A stretch of DNA of 64,000 nt, from assembly GCF_028776105.2 (NCBI RefSeq), contig NZ_CP145606.1, positions 682,001-746,000 on the forward strand. The letters are read 5' to 3'. Shown here one piece after another: positions 41,578 through 50,834 of this stretch. Within the stretch, counting starts at the first letter, position 1; every line of letters begins with the position of its first letter. The position numbers were made by a program, and so were the translations under genes. Under the pieces are notes generated by a model that searched no databases, was not told the origin of the DNA, and saw nothing but the letters and a program-made list of their open reading frames with translations. Source of the DNA: Neisseria leonii. Its GTDB lineage: Bacteria > Pseudomonadota > Gammaproteobacteria > Burkholderiales > Neisseriaceae.

Positions 41578-41800
41578 CTACCACCCCGCGCATACGTTCG
41601 GCATCACTCATACGCCCGTAAACTGCCTCCCATGCCGCATCTGCCTGCCGGGCATCCGACAGTACAGCTTCACGGCAGGCCGTCACGGGCTGTTTGAATG
41701 CCGGCTCCGGTCCGTTGCAGGAACTCAGGTAAGCAGCCGTTACCAGTAAAACCACAAGGGGCAGCAATCGGCATGCTGTGCTGAGAAAAAGGAGTTTCAT
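41564..41800 (-). CDS. Small prophage lipoprotein
   Basis: A 78-residue protein with a signal peptide (LLPLVVLLVTAAYLSSC) and lipidated Cys28; the mature part of about 50 residues is polar and helical (AREAVLSDARQADAAWEAVY-like). A lipoprotein in the early region, near transposase, rather than among lysis genes, suggests expression soon after infection, for example a surface or exclusion function. That role is only inference. Confidence 0.65.
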   Translation of the reverse strand: MKLLFLSTACRLLPLVVLLVTAAYLSSCNGPEPAFKQPVTACREAVLSDARQADAAWEAVYGRMSDAERMRGVVDEPQ

Positions 41801-41863
41801 TTTTTAACTTTCCTTATATTTCAATATCTTATAATTTTTACTGGATAAAAAAATATAGACGGC

Positions 41864-42769
41864 CTAGCGGATCAGTATCGAACTGTATTTTTTGACGATA
41901 CCGGCCTGAATCGGAATTTGGTTTTTGTCTGCGGTGCGCACCACACCCAGCATCAGCTTCTGCAACCGCCGCGTATTGCCGCCGCTTTCCCGCACCAGAG
42001 CCGTTACGGTTTCATCGTCCGCGCCGGGCAGTGAAGCACGGGCAATCTGCTCCAATTCCTGATCCGGCAGACTTTCGCCTACGGATACGGTCATGCTGAC
42101 CCGGCTGTAAAGCTGTACCAGTTCGCCGCGTTTGCCGCGCAGATTGACAATCAGCCTCGGCATACCGCTTAAAACCAGACCGATTTCGGCTTCATCATGC
42201 AGCCGGCGCAGCAGTTCCAGTGCGCGCAGGGGCAGGTTTTCCGCTTCGTCCACGACCAAAAGCCGTCCCGAATCCTGCAAACGTTCGGCTACTGCTTCAA
42301 ATACATCGTTCAAGGTGCCGTCTGTCGGCACTTTGACGGCCGATGCGATTTTGCGCATCAATACTTGGGCGGTGTAGCTCGGATTGGTTTCAATCAATAC
42401 CGCCGTCGGATTTTGGCGGCAGTATTCGCGTACCGCCACGGTTTTGCCCAAGCCGGCCTGTCCGTAAACCACGCCAACTTCGCAGTCTTGATGTGTGTCG
42501 CGCATCAATTCATGAATGCGCCGTGCCGTTTTGGTCGGGACATATTCCTGATGCAGGCGGGCACGGGCACTGTTGGCTTGGACCCAATCCAGATAATCGC
42601 GGATTTTGGCCTCGATGGTTTCGATATTGCCGCCGTGTTCGGCATATTTTTTATTGATATACATACTGATGGCGGCAGGTGCCACCGTTACCGCCCGTGC
42701 CAGTTGGCTTTGGTTCAGGCCGCTGGCTTTATAGTGGGCGACAAAGGCTTCGTGTAATGGCAGATCCAT
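41864..42769 (-). CDS. Transposition ATPase, Mu B family
   Basis: A 301-residue AAA+ target-DNA activator. An N-terminal helix-turn-helix (about 18-40), Walker A GQAGLGKT (103-110), Walker B LLVVDE (170-175) and sensor LSGMPRLIVNL are present. It captures target DNA and stimulates the transposase encoded directly upstream (2-base gap). Confidence 0.94.
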   Translation of the reverse strand: MDLPLHEAFVAHYKASGLNQSQLARAVTVAPAAISMYINKKYAEHGGNIETIEAKIRDYLDWVQANSARARLHQEYVPTKTARRIHELMRDTHQDCEVGVVYGQAGLGKTVAVREYCRQNPTAVLIETNPSYTAQVLMRKIASAVKVPTDGTLNDVFEAVAERLQDSGRLLVVDEAENLPLRALELLRRLHDEAEIGLVLSGMPRLIVNLRGKRGELVQLYSRVSMTVSVGESLPDQELEQIARASLPGADDETVTALVRESGGNTRRLQKLMLGVVRTADKNQIPIQAGIVKKYSSILIR

Positions 42770-42771
42770 GA

Positions 42772-44844
42772 TTAATTCCCTTCCAAATCGGTTTTAAACA
42801 ACACAATATCGTCATCGTCAGACGGCCGCCTGACTGTATATTCCCTGACGGCCACATCGCTGCCGGAAACTTTCTGCCACTGCATACCGAACAGTTCGTC
42901 AAAAGCCGCCGCCTGTTCGATAGCCGGATCGTTTTCGGCCTTGGCCAACGCAATGGCCTGCTCGGCACGCCGGATTTTTCTTTGCGCCCGCGCTTCGGCC
43001 AATTGGTCGCGGCGGCTGAGTGAGAAAGCCGGACGTTTGTTACCGTCGAGTTTGGCCTTGCACAGATATTTGCCGTCTAAACCGTACACCACCACATATT
43101 GCGCATCATCCAAATCATAGGCCACGCGTACTTCTTCCTGATGGTAGGGTGCCAGTTCTTCGCTGAAATATTGATGGGTAAACAAATCAATCCACCCGCG
43201 CTGTACTTTGCGGATTTCCTGAGGCATAAACAGCGTATCCAGCTCTTGGGGAAGCAGTAAGTCGGGTTCTGCACCGGAGGCTGCCAGACGGTGTGCGCGG
43301 TATTCGGCGGGGCTGTATCGGCTGCCGTCGCCTTTTTTCGGCAATTCGCCGTGCGGTTTTCGGTTGTAGGCATCAATACAGGCAGCCACATCGGCAATAA
43401 ACCGGCTCCAACCGGGCAGTTTGTTCAGATACTGCTTTTGCCCACCTGTCAGTTCCCTGCCTTTTTCCAGCGCGTTAAACGCACTTTCCATCTTCCGGTA
43501 CACCAGCGTTTTCGTGCTGCTGTCCATATCCGGGCCGGTGTAGGTTTCATACCGGCGGGCCAATGCCATCAGATTGTCCGGCCACCACCGTTCGATAATG
43601 CCGCGCCCCTGCGGATTGCCGGGCAGGCCGGTTTCATGATGAATACCCAGGCGGGCGGTCAGGCCGGTAATTTCGTGGTCGATGGTTTTACCTGTTTGTC
43701 CTGCGCCGTTATCCGAGTAATACATCAGCGGGACACCGAAATGTTTGATCCCGATCCGCAGACAGTCGGCCACCGCCACACAGCTTTCTGCCAAAGAAAC
43801 CGAAAACCCCATAACCATCCGGCTGCAACCGTCGATAATGACCGTGACTTCCGGCTTAAACGGCCGGCCGTGTACCGGATGTGCCACCTTCGCCTTGAAA
43901 CTGTGGCCGTCGCCGATCCAGACATCGTTCGGTTCCAGCGCATCCCAATCGCGTTTAACATAGGGCAATAATGCCTTATATGCCGCCCCCGTTTTGCGGC
44001 CGCGCTCCTGCATCACAACCGGCAGCCTGTTCCATACCCGTCTGACCTGACTTTCCGTCGGCAGGCCTTTTTCCGGCATATGCTGCCGCCACCATGCCGC
44101 AAACGCCTGATACGATTGCGACAGCGGCGGGGCACTCGGAATACAGTGCTGCTTGGCAAAATAAGGCAGCCAAACGTAAGCCGCTGCGGGCTTTTCCCGT
44201 TTGGTCGGCAATGGTGCCAGCAAAGCCAGCCGTGCCGACGGCGTATCACCGTGCTTGTAGTCCTGCACCCACCCCATCAGCGAGCGTGCCGACAGCTTGG
44301 TTTTGCCGCCGCTTCGGGCATTGGCCAGCGGTACTGCTGCTACCAACACGGGATCGGCTGCGCCGTTTTCAATCCGGCCGATCAGCAAAGCGACGGCCGC
44401 TTTCAACGCCAACCCGGTTGTCCTATGGATATGCAGCACCGCTGCCGCCAGAGCCATACGCGCATGGGCGCACGCTTTTTGCGATTGACTGTAACCCTTC
44501 ATCAAATCGACGCTCGGCAGCGAGAGCAGATTCATTCTGCGGCGTGCCACCCCCTGTTTTTCTTTGCTTAGCGGCTTTTCAAAAGGCACCGGCAGATCGG
44601 ACTGAGGCAGTACGACAGCAGCCTGCCGGATCACGTTTTCTGCCTGTTTCTCACGAATGGCCGTCTGAATATCGGCAGGCAGACTGCTGACGGCATACTC
44701 CAAACCGCCGCCTCGGCCTTTGCGCTTACGGCTGAGCCAGCATTCTCTTTGAGCAATTTTCCGCATGCCGTTTATGGTTTTGGGGAGATTGGGCAAATTC
44801 ATATCTACCAAATCTTTCAGGCTCAAACATCCCATATCAGCCAA
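42772..44844 (-). CDS. DDE transposase, Mu A family
   Basis: A 690-residue transposase that cuts and joins phage ends. The N-terminal winged-helix part (MNLPNLPKTINGMRKIAQRECW) binds DNA; the catalytic core has D312 (WIGDGHSF), D378 (YYSDNGAG) and E418 (GRGIIERWW), a spacing close to MuA. The C-terminal domain contacts B. It starts inside the ner gene, eight bases before its stop. Apparently intact. Confidence 0.96.
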   Translation of the reverse strand: MADMGCLSLKDLVDMNLPNLPKTINGMRKIAQRECWLSRKRKGRGGGLEYAVSSLPADIQTAIREKQAENVIRQAAVVLPQSDLPVPFEKPLSKEKQGVARRRMNLLSLPSVDLMKGYSQSQKACAHARMALAAAVLHIHRTTGLALKAAVALLIGRIENGAADPVLVAAVPLANARSGGKTKLSARSLMGWVQDYKHGDTPSARLALLAPLPTKREKPAAAYVWLPYFAKQHCIPSAPPLSQSYQAFAAWWRQHMPEKGLPTESQVRRVWNRLPVVMQERGRKTGAAYKALLPYVKRDWDALEPNDVWIGDGHSFKAKVAHPVHGRPFKPEVTVIIDGCSRMVMGFSVSLAESCVAVADCLRIGIKHFGVPLMYYSDNGAGQTGKTIDHEITGLTARLGIHHETGLPGNPQGRGIIERWWPDNLMALARRYETYTGPDMDSSTKTLVYRKMESAFNALEKGRELTGGQKQYLNKLPGWSRFIADVAACIDAYNRKPHGELPKKGDGSRYSPAEYRAHRLAASGAEPDLLLPQELDTLFMPQEIRKVQRGWIDLFTHQYFSEELAPYHQEEVRVAYDLDDAQYVVVYGLDGKYLCKAKLDGNKRPAFSLSRRDQLAEARAQRKIRRAEQAIALAKAENDPAIEQAAAFDELFGMQWQKVSGSDVAVREYTVRRPSDDDDIVLFKTDLEGN

Positions 44845-45088
44845 CCTTTAAGAATTCTCTTAGCTCGTTAATTTTTGCCGACCGGCAGTTTTTAACTGAG
44901 TAATATGGAAATACTTCCGTCAGTTCTCTTTGAATGACTTTGGCAACAGCTTCAGCAATACGGCGGCTGCCCCGGCCGTTTCGGATAACCTCTGATACGG
45001 ATTGATTAGTTACCCCCAATGCATCGGCAATCATGCGCGCAGATACATTGTTTTTCTCTAAGGAATCATAGATTTCATTAGCTCCCAT
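44837..45088 (-). CDS. Ner-like early regulator
   Basis: An 83-residue HTH protein: NNVSARMIADALGVTNQSVSEVI is the DNA-binding helix pair of Ner/DUF-type proteins. It would repress the early promoter and the divergent regulator. The ATG at 45088 has GAGG 6 bases upstream; a further ATG lies at 45100. Confidence 0.85.
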   Translation of the reverse strand: MGANEIYDSLEKNNVSARMIADALGVTNQSVSEVIRNGRGSRRIAEAVAKVIQRELTEVFPYYSVKNCRSAKINELREFLKVG

Positions 45089-45157
45089 AGTTACCCTCAT
45101 GATAGAATATGACCTTACTTACATTACAGGCTTAGATGCTTGCCTTTCTTGCCTTGA

Positions 45158-45204
45158 ATAATATCCCAAATATATTTGGTATAGCAAGTATATTTGTTTT
45201 TAAT
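45158..45204. promoter_or_regulatory. Divergent early/regulator promoters with overlapping operators
   Basis: Leftward early promoter: TTGCTA (45187-45182), 18-base spacer, TATTAT (45163-45158). Its spacer holds the perfect palindrome CCAAATATATTTGG (45166-45179). Rightward regulator promoter: TTGGTA (45176-45181), 17-base spacer, TTTAAT (45199-45204), containing a second copy CAAGTATATTTG (45185-45196). The two operators are 18 bp apart, so one repressor could control both directions. Confidence 0.7.
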
Positions 45205-45217
45205 CTTGGGTTATTTT

Positions 45218-46033
45218 ATGGAACGTATTGATTTGGCTTTGAATTTAGTTGAAGAGCGTACGCGCTTGGGATACTCAAGAAAAAATTTTGCTGAGCAAAC
45301 AGGATGCAGTGCAGAGAGTTTGCGTCTGTATGAAACCGGCCAGGTTAATATTCCTGCAGACTTTTTAATCGCAGCAGTCCAGCTCGGGATTGATATTCAA
45401 TTTGTATTTACCGGCATCCGTTCGACCAACTTGAAAGCCGTTGCTGATGACTTGGAGCAGCAATTGATCGAAAAGATCGAAAAGAATACCGTCGAGAATC
45501 AGATAAACGGCAATGTCAGCAATTCTGTTATCGCATCTTCCGGCTCTGTGGTTAATCAAATCAACACCCAAAATCATGTGACAAAAACTATCGCCGACAT
45601 TAAACCCGGTCAGGATCACATTAGTTTGGGGCAGATGGCAAAACTACAGGACCTTGTTAGGCAAGTTTGGAATGCCGAAAAAATTGCAAAAAAAGAACCC
45701 AAATCGATGCGTGCTATCTGGGCGAGTCTGAATTCTTTTTGTCAGGTACCCTCATACAAACTTATTGCTCTGACCGATTATGAAAAAGCTGAAACATATC
45801 TCAGAAAATGGCTGGGGCGCTTAAGCAGTACACCCACATCAAGAAAAAATGATCCGGAATGGCGAAAGAAGAAATACGCATATATCAAATTGAATATTAA
45901 AAAATTCTCTCTGGAGGATTGGTTTGGTTCTTATATACAAAAGAATTTCGGCGTGGCCAGTCTCACTGAATTAAGCGATGCGGATCTTCAAAAAGCTTAT
46001 TCGGCGGTAGCGTCCAAGAAAAATAAAATGTGA
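45218..46033 (+). CDS. Divergent HTH regulator, probable immunity repressor
   Basis: A 271-residue protein read away from ner, where Mu places its c repressor. Residues 1-60 form a lambda-Cro-type HTH (FAEQTGCSAESLRLYETGQVNIP). A polar Asn/Gln-rich linker (about 90-120) follows, and the C-terminal half (WLGRLSSTPTSRKN, IKKFSLEDWFGSYIQKNFGV) resembles phage regulatory C-terminal domains of the ORF6C kind. It lacks an S24 domain. There is no clear ribosome-binding site before the ATG at 45218. AT-rich composition. Confidence 0.75.
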   Translation: MERIDLALNLVEERTRLGYSRKNFAEQTGCSAESLRLYETGQVNIPADFLIAAVQLGIDIQFVFTGIRSTNLKAVADDLEQQLIEKIEKNTVENQINGNVSNSVIASSGSVVNQINTQNHVTKTIADIKPGQDHISLGQMAKLQDLVRQVWNAEKIAKKEPKSMRAIWASLNSFCQVPSYKLIALTDYEKAETYLRKWLGRLSSTPTSRKNDPEWRKKKYAYIKLNIKKFSLEDWFGSYIQKNFGVASLTELSDADLQKAYSAVASKKNKM

Positions 46034-46147
46034 GTTCCAAGTTGGCGTAAAAGTTTAAAACATTAAAAATGTTACTAACTTGTTGAAGTTTATTTGTTTT
46101 ATTCTAACTTGGAACTGCATTGCCAGTTCCAGGTTTAGTTCCAAGTT
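46033..46147. repeat. Cluster of AGTTCCAAGTT sites
   Basis: Direct copies at 46033-46043 and 46137-46147, a variant AGTTCCAGGTT at 46125-46135 and an inverted copy AACTTGGAACT at 46106-46116; the inverted pair around 46106-46135 can form a 10-bp stem. Lies between the HTH regulator and the S24 fragment. Confidence 0.7.
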
Positions 46148-46160
46148 TCACTCGTTTTAA

Positions 46161-46483
46161 ATGATATTTGTTTCCGCAATTATTTACGTGCCAACCCCAA
46201 AGATTTGTCCGTGATTTCGGTCAAGGGCGAAAGCATGGGCAGTGTGCTTGAAGACAGGGATACCATTCTCGTCAATCATGCGGAGAACCGACCGGGCAAT
46301 GGTTTATATGTCGTGCGCATCAATGAAGAATTAATTGTAAAGCGTGTTCAATCCATGCCTAGTGGTAAATTGCTGATCAGTTCGGCTAATGAGGCTTATG
46401 CGCCGTTTGAAGTGGATTTACAGGATGAATTTAACGATGTTCAAATTATCGGCAGGGTCGAATGGTTTGCCCGCCAAATTTGA
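46161..46483 (+). pseudogene. C-terminal half of an S24 (LexA/CI-type) repressor
   Basis: From about 46161 the frame reads into PKDLSVISVKGESMGSVLEDRD, the catalytic serine region of S24 self-cleaving repressors, and EELIVKRVQSMPSGKLL with the lysine, to a natural end EWFARQI. There is no N-terminal DNA-binding domain and no ATG; only a TTG at 46205 could start it. It looks like what is left of the ancestral phage repressor after replacement by the gene upstream. Confidence 0.78.
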
Positions 46484-46543
46484 ATGGTCGCTAAAATTGG
46501 TTTAAAGAGTGCTTAAAATCTCTAATATTCCAATCAATCCCAA

Positions 46544-46690
46544 TCAAAAAATGTTCGATTTCATCAGATTTTTCGCAAAAGCTAATGCAAGTCCATTTTG
46601 AGAAAAGTCACTAAAAATCTATTTAACTACAAAGCCTTTTTGTAGTTCTCTCTATAAAATACTTGGTGCAAAAACTAACAGTACCCCACA
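46544..46690 (-). other. Prophage left end with transposase-binding sites
   Basis: Read inward on the minus strand from 46690: TGT terminus, TTAGTTTTTGCA at 46678-46667 (12 bases in, matching the other end), TTAGCTTTTGCG at 46585-46574, and CGAACATTTTTTGA at 46557-46544. The ~93-base L1-L2 gap is Mu-like. A DUS-free AT-rich stretch surrounds them. Confidence 0.7.
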
Positions 46691-46704
46691 ATTGCCGATC
46701 CACC

Positions 46705-46729
46705 GTAGGTCGGATACCCCGCATCCGAC
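46705..46729. repeat. GTAGGTCGGAT half-unit just outside the prophage
   Basis: GTAGGTCGGATACCCCGCATCCGA lies 14 bases beyond the predicted left end, so the prophage inserted beside a host copy of the same repeat it carries internally. Confidence 0.7.
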
Positions 46730-46885
46730 CACCTGCCCCATACTTTCTGCCCACTTCCCACATCAACCGCCCAGCCATCGACACAACATATTTCAGCCGT
46801 CTGAAGGCCTTCCCCAACGCGGATTTTCAGACGGCCTGCGATTTGTTAGAATTTTTCATCTCTTACCCATCATACCGACACCCCT

Positions 46886-48067
46886 ATGAACAGCCACCTG
46901 AACGCCCTCCTGCCCTATCCGTTTGCCCGTCTGCGCGAAACCATGCAGGACATCGCTCCACCGGCCGGATGCCGGCCCGTACCGCTGCATATCGGCGAAC
47001 CGAAGCACCCCACTCCCGCCGTCATTATCGAAGCCCTGACCGCCTCGCTGCACGAATTGGACAAATACCCTGTCAGCGCGGGCCTGCCCGAACTGCGCCA
47101 AGCCTGCGCCGACTGGCTTGCCCGCCGTTACGATGGCCTGACGGTCGATCCCGACAGCGAAATCCTGCCCGTTCTGGGCAGCCGCGAGGCTCTGTTCTCT
47201 TTCGCCCAAGTGGTACTCGACCCTGCTGCCGCCCATCCGCAAACCGTCGTCAGCCCCAATCCCTTTTATCAGATTTACGAAGGTGCAGCCTTTTTGGGCG
47301 GAGCCGACATCGTTTTTGCCGACTGCACTGCGCCGCGCTTTCTGCCCGACTGGACGCAAATCGGCCCTGATGTCTGGCCGAACGTCAAACTGCTGTTTGT
47401 CTGCTCGCCGAACAACCCCAGCGGCAGCGTGATGCAGCTGGACGACTGGAAAGAACTGTTTACCCTGCAAGACCGGTACGGCTTTGTCATCGCTTCGGAC
47501 GAATGCTATTCCGAAATCTATTTCGACGGCCGCAAACCTTTGGGTGCATTGCAGGCTGCGCGGCAATTGGGGCGCGGCTTCCAAAAATTGGTCATGTTTA
47601 CCAGTCTGTCCAAGCGATCCAACGCACCCGGCCTGCGCTCGGGCTTTGTAGCCGGTGATGCCGACCTGCTGAAAAAGTTTCTGCTCTACCGCACCTACCA
47701 CGGCAGCGCGATGAGCATTCCCGTCCAACGCGCCAGCATCGCCGCCTGGAACGATGAAACCCATGTCGCAGAAAACCGCCGCCTGTATCAGGAAAAATTC
47801 GACCAAGTCGTGCCCATACTGCGTCGCAAATTCAATGTACAGATGCCCGATGCCTCTTTTTACCTGTGGCTGAAAGTGCCGGACGGCGACGACTTGGCAT
47901 TTGCCCGCAAGCTGTGGCGCGAAGCCGCTGTCCAAGTCCTGCCCGGCCGCTTCCTTGCCCGCGACAGCCGCCACGGCAATCCCGGACAAGGCTATGTGCG
48001 CATCGCACTGGTTGCCCCGCTGGCCGAATGCGTTGCCGCTGCCGAAACCATCATAGCGTTGGCCTGA
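46886..48067 (+). CDS. dapC: N-succinyldiaminopimelate aminotransferase
   Basis: A 393-residue PLP-dependent class I/II aminotransferase of lysine and peptidoglycan precursor synthesis: LHIGEPKHPTPAVIIEAL, KYPVSAGLPELRQACADWL, CSPNNPSGSVM, DECYSEIYFDG and the Schiff-base lysine in SLSKRSNAPGLRSG match Neisseria DapC. It is the first host gene after the prophage. Confidence 0.94.
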   Translation: MNSHLNALLPYPFARLRETMQDIAPPAGCRPVPLHIGEPKHPTPAVIIEALTASLHELDKYPVSAGLPELRQACADWLARRYDGLTVDPDSEILPVLGSREALFSFAQVVLDPAAAHPQTVVSPNPFYQIYEGAAFLGGADIVFADCTAPRFLPDWTQIGPDVWPNVKLLFVCSPNNPSGSVMQLDDWKELFTLQDRYGFVIASDECYSEIYFDGRKPLGALQAARQLGRGFQKLVMFTSLSKRSNAPGLRSGFVAGDADLLKKFLLYRTYHGSAMSIPVQRASIAAWNDETHVAENRRLYQEKFDQVVPILRRKFNVQMPDASFYLWLKVPDGDDLAFARKLWREAAVQVLPGRFLARDSRHGNPGQGYVRIALVAPLAECVAAAETIIALA

Positions 48068-48078
48068 CAACCTGACGC

Positions 48079-48119
48079 AGGCCGTCTGAACCGTATACTC
48101 CCTGTTTTCAGACGGCCTT
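48079..48119 (+). terminator. Inverted DUS pair after dapC
   Basis: AGGCCGTCTGAA faces TTTTCAGACGGCCTT with a short loop, then TTCC; closes dapC before the sdh cluster. Confidence 0.7.
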
Positions 48120-48336
48120 CCCCGGCAAACATTCCTCCGGCCTGCACCGCCTGAGGGTTGAAAAAATTAAAAAACACCGTCTTTTTGATTAATTTATGTA
48201 AAATAGGGCTGTTCAATAACAATTAAACAAGGTAAATTACGCCCTAACGTAACTTAGTGTAACCGCTACCGTGCCGCACTGAGTTACTTTGGTTTTGAGA
48301 ACTTATAAAAACTATTCATTTTTTAAAGGAATCGAA

Positions 48337-48714
48337 ATGCAGACGAAAAAGCGACCTGTATTTCTGGAAATCAACAACATCCGGTTGCCGATTCCCGGGA
48401 TCGTGTCCATTCTGCACCGCATCAGCGGTGTTATCCTGTTTTTGATGCTGCCCGTGCTGCTGTGCCTGCTGGACGGTTCGCTGAGCAGCGGCGAAACTTT
48501 CGAATCTTACAAAAATCTGGTAGGCAACCCCTTGGTCAAGCTGGTTTTAATCGGCTTGATGTGGGCGTTTTGGCACCACTTTTTTGCCGGCATCCGCTTT
48601 TTGCTGCTGGATGCCCATAAAGGTTTGGATCTGCCCACTGCGCGGCTGACCGCAAAAATCGTTTTTGCCGCCGCATTGGTGCTGACAGTGATTCTGGGAG
48701 TCGTATTATGGTAA
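48337..48714 (+). CDS. sdhC: Succinate dehydrogenase cytochrome b556 subunit
   Basis: A 125-residue membrane anchor of complex II with three hydrophobic helices. FLEINNIRLPIPGIVSILHRISG contains the haem/quinone-region His; HHFFAGIRFLLLDAH has the second. The frame opens earlier (48289), but AAAGGAATCGAA before the ATG at 48337 sets the start. First gene of the sdh cluster; overlaps sdhD by 7 bases. Confidence 0.93.
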   Translation: MQTKKRPVFLEINNIRLPIPGIVSILHRISGVILFLMLPVLLCLLDGSLSSGETFESYKNLVGNPLVKLVLIGLMWAFWHHFFAGIRFLLLDAHKGLDLPTARLTAKIVFAAALVLTVILGVVLW

Positions 48715-49055
48715 ACCGTAAACTGACCGGTGCCCATTACGGTTTGCGTGACTGGGCCATGCAGCGCATTACCGCCGTCATTATGGGCATCTATGCGCTG
48801 GTATTCATTGCTTTCCTGCTGGGAATGGCAGGAGCTGGAGACTATGCCCAATGGCAGGCGCTTTTCAGCCAAACTTGGGTCAAAGTTTTTACCCAAACCA
48901 CTTTCATCGCTTTGCTGCTGCACGCTTGGGTGGGCATCCGCGACCTGTGGATGGACTACATCAAGCCCATGGGGCTGCGCCTGTTCCTGCACAGTGCCAC
49001 TGCCGTCTGGCTGGTCGGCTGTGCCGTGTATTCCGTTAAAGTGATTTGGGGTTAA
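48708..49055 (+). CDS. sdhD: Succinate dehydrogenase membrane anchor
   Basis: A 115-residue small anchor: [24 protein letters not shown], then [17 protein letters not shown] and a third helix. Together with SdhC it binds haem and quinone. The 7-base overlap with sdhC implies coupled translation. Confidence 0.92.
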   Translation: MVNRKLTGAHYGLRDWAMQRITAVIMGIYALVFIAFLLGMAGAGDYAQWQALFSQTWVKVFTQTTFIALLLHAWVGIRDLWMDYIKPMGLRLFLHSATAVWLVGCAVYSVKVIWG

Positions 49056-49057
49056 TC

Positions 49058-50821
49058 ATGACGTTTCCTATCCGTAAATTTGATGCCGTCATCGTCGGCG
49101 GCGGCGGTGCCGGTCTGCGTGCCGCACTGCAATTGTCCAAAGCCGGCCTGAATACCGCCGTTTTATCCAAAGTTTTCCCGACCCGTTCGCACACCGTGGC
49201 CGCACAAGGCGGCATCTCCGCCTCTCTGGGCAACGTCCAGGAAGACCACTGGACTTGGCACATGTACGATACCGTCAAAGGTTCCGACTGGCTGGGCGAC
49301 CAAGATGCTATTGAATTCATGACCCGCCGTGCGCCCGAAGCCGTTATCGAGTTGGAGCATATGGGTATGCCGTTCGACCGCGTGGAAAGCGGTAAAATCT
49401 ACCAACGCCCGTTCGGTGGTCACACGGCCGAACACGGCAAACGTGCCGTCGAGCGCGCCTGCGCCGTGGCCGACCGTACCGGTCATGCCATGCTGCACAC
49501 GCTTTACCAGCAAAACGTGCGTGCCAATACCCAGTTTTTCGTCGAATGGACAGCTCTCGACCTGATCCGTGACGAAAACGGCGACGTTGTCGGCGTAACC
49601 GTGATGGAAATGGAAAGCGGCGACGTTTACATTTTCCATGCCAAGGCCGTCTTATTTGCCACCGGCGGTGCCGGCCGTATTTATGCTTCTTCCACCAATG
49701 CCTTTATGAATACCGGCGACGGCTTGGGCATCTGCGCCCGTGCCGGTATTCCGCTGGAAGACATGGAGTTCTGGCAGTTCCACCCCACCGGCGTGGCCGG
49801 TGCCGGTGTTCTGATTACCGAAGGCGTACGCGGCGAAGGCGGTATCCTGCTCAATGCCGACGGCGAACGTTTCATGGAACGTTACGCGCCCACGGTGAAA
49901 GACCTGGCCTCGCGCGATGTCGTTTCCCGTGCCATGGCAATGGAAATTTACGAAGGCCGCGGCTGCGGTAAAAACAAAGACCACGTCCTGCTGAAAATCG
50001 ACCATATCGGTGCCGAAAAAATCATGGAAAAACTACCGGGCATCCGCGAGATTTCCATCCAGTTTGCCGGTATCGACCCGATTAAAGACCCGATTCCCGT
50101 GGTACCGACTACCCACTACATGATGGGCGGCATCCCCACCAACTATTTGGGCGAAGTCGTCGTTCCCGACGGCGACAACCCCGAAGCCGTAGTAAACGGC
50201 CTGTACGCAGCGGGCGAGTGTGCCTGTGCATCAGTACACGGTGCCAACCGTCTGGGTACCAACTCCCTGCTCGACTTGGTAGTCTTCGGCAAATCGGCCG
50301 GCGACAGCATGATTGAATACATCAACAAGCAGAGTGGCTGGAAAGATCTGCCTGCCGATGCGGGAGCATTTACCAAACAGCGTCTCGACCGTCTGAACAG
50401 CCAAACCGGCGGCGAAAACGTCGATGCCCTGCGCAACGAACTGCAACGCACCGTCCAACTGCACGCAGGCGTATTCCGTACCGATGCTATTTTGAAAGAA
50501 GGTGTGGAAAAAGTACTCGCACTGTATGAACGTGCCAAAAACACCGAAATCAAAGACAAGAGCCAAGTATGGAATACCGCACGTATCGAAGCCTTGGAAT
50601 TGGACAACCTGATGGAAGTCGCCAAAGCCACTCTGATTTCGGCCGAGGCACGCAAAGAATCACGCGGTGCCCACGCCTCGGACGACCACCCCGAGCGCGA
50701 TGACGAAAATTGGATGAAGCACACCCTGTTCTACACCGCCGACAACCGTTTGACCTACAAACCGGTTCATACCAAACCGCTTACCGTAGAATACATCGAA
50801 CCGGCCAAACGCGTTTACTAA
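49058..50821 (+). CDS. sdhA: Succinate dehydrogenase flavoprotein subunit
   Basis: A 587-residue FAD subunit that oxidises succinate. [20 protein letters not shown] is the FAD-binding Rossmann start, SHTVAAQGG carries the His that links FAD, and [15 protein letters not shown] and [21 protein letters not shown] are conserved. The frame can be read from a TTG at 49046, but the ATG at 49058 directly after the sdhD stop is the start. Confidence 0.97.
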   Translation: MTFPIRKFDAVIVGGGGAGLRAALQLSKAGLNTAVLSKVFPTRSHTVAAQGGISASLGNVQEDHWTWHMYDTVKGSDWLGDQDAIEFMTRRAPEAVIELEHMGMPFDRVESGKIYQRPFGGHTAEHGKRAVERACAVADRTGHAMLHTLYQQNVRANTQFFVEWTALDLIRDENGDVVGVTVMEMESGDVYIFHAKAVLFATGGAGRIYASSTNAFMNTGDGLGICARAGIPLEDMEFWQFHPTGVAGAGVLITEGVRGEGGILLNADGERFMERYAPTVKDLASRDVVSRAMAMEIYEGRGCGKNKDHVLLKIDHIGAEKIMEKLPGIREISIQFAGIDPIKDPIPVVPTTHYMMGGIPTNYLGEVVVPDGDNPEAVVNGLYAAGECACASVHGANRLGTNSLLDLVVFGKSAGDSMIEYINKQSGWKDLPADAGAFTKQRLDRLNSQTGGENVDALRNELQRTVQLHAGVFRTDAILKEGVEKVLALYERAKNTEIKDKSQVWNTARIEALELDNLMEVAKATLISAEARKESRGAHASDDHPERDDENWMKHTLFYTADNRLTYKPVHTKPLTVEYIEPAKRVY

Positions 50822-50834
50822 GGAACACAAAACA

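Larger units (their letters stand above)
11235..46690. mobile_element. Mu-like transposable prophage, about 35.5 kb
   Basis: The whole segment follows the Mu gene plan in reverse: regulator, ner, A, B, early genes, gemA, mor, lysis, gp25-gp30, G, I/Z, T, gp35-gp48, tail fibre. Both ends start TGT, and 12 bases in from each end is a TTAG(C/T)TTTTGCA site; further copies lie inward with Mu-like spacing. ATTG abuts both ends on the outside, short of the exact 5-bp duplication Mu makes. Right end faces apaH, left end faces dapC. No G-invertible segment, gin or mom is seen. All essential structural genes look intact. Confidence 0.9.
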
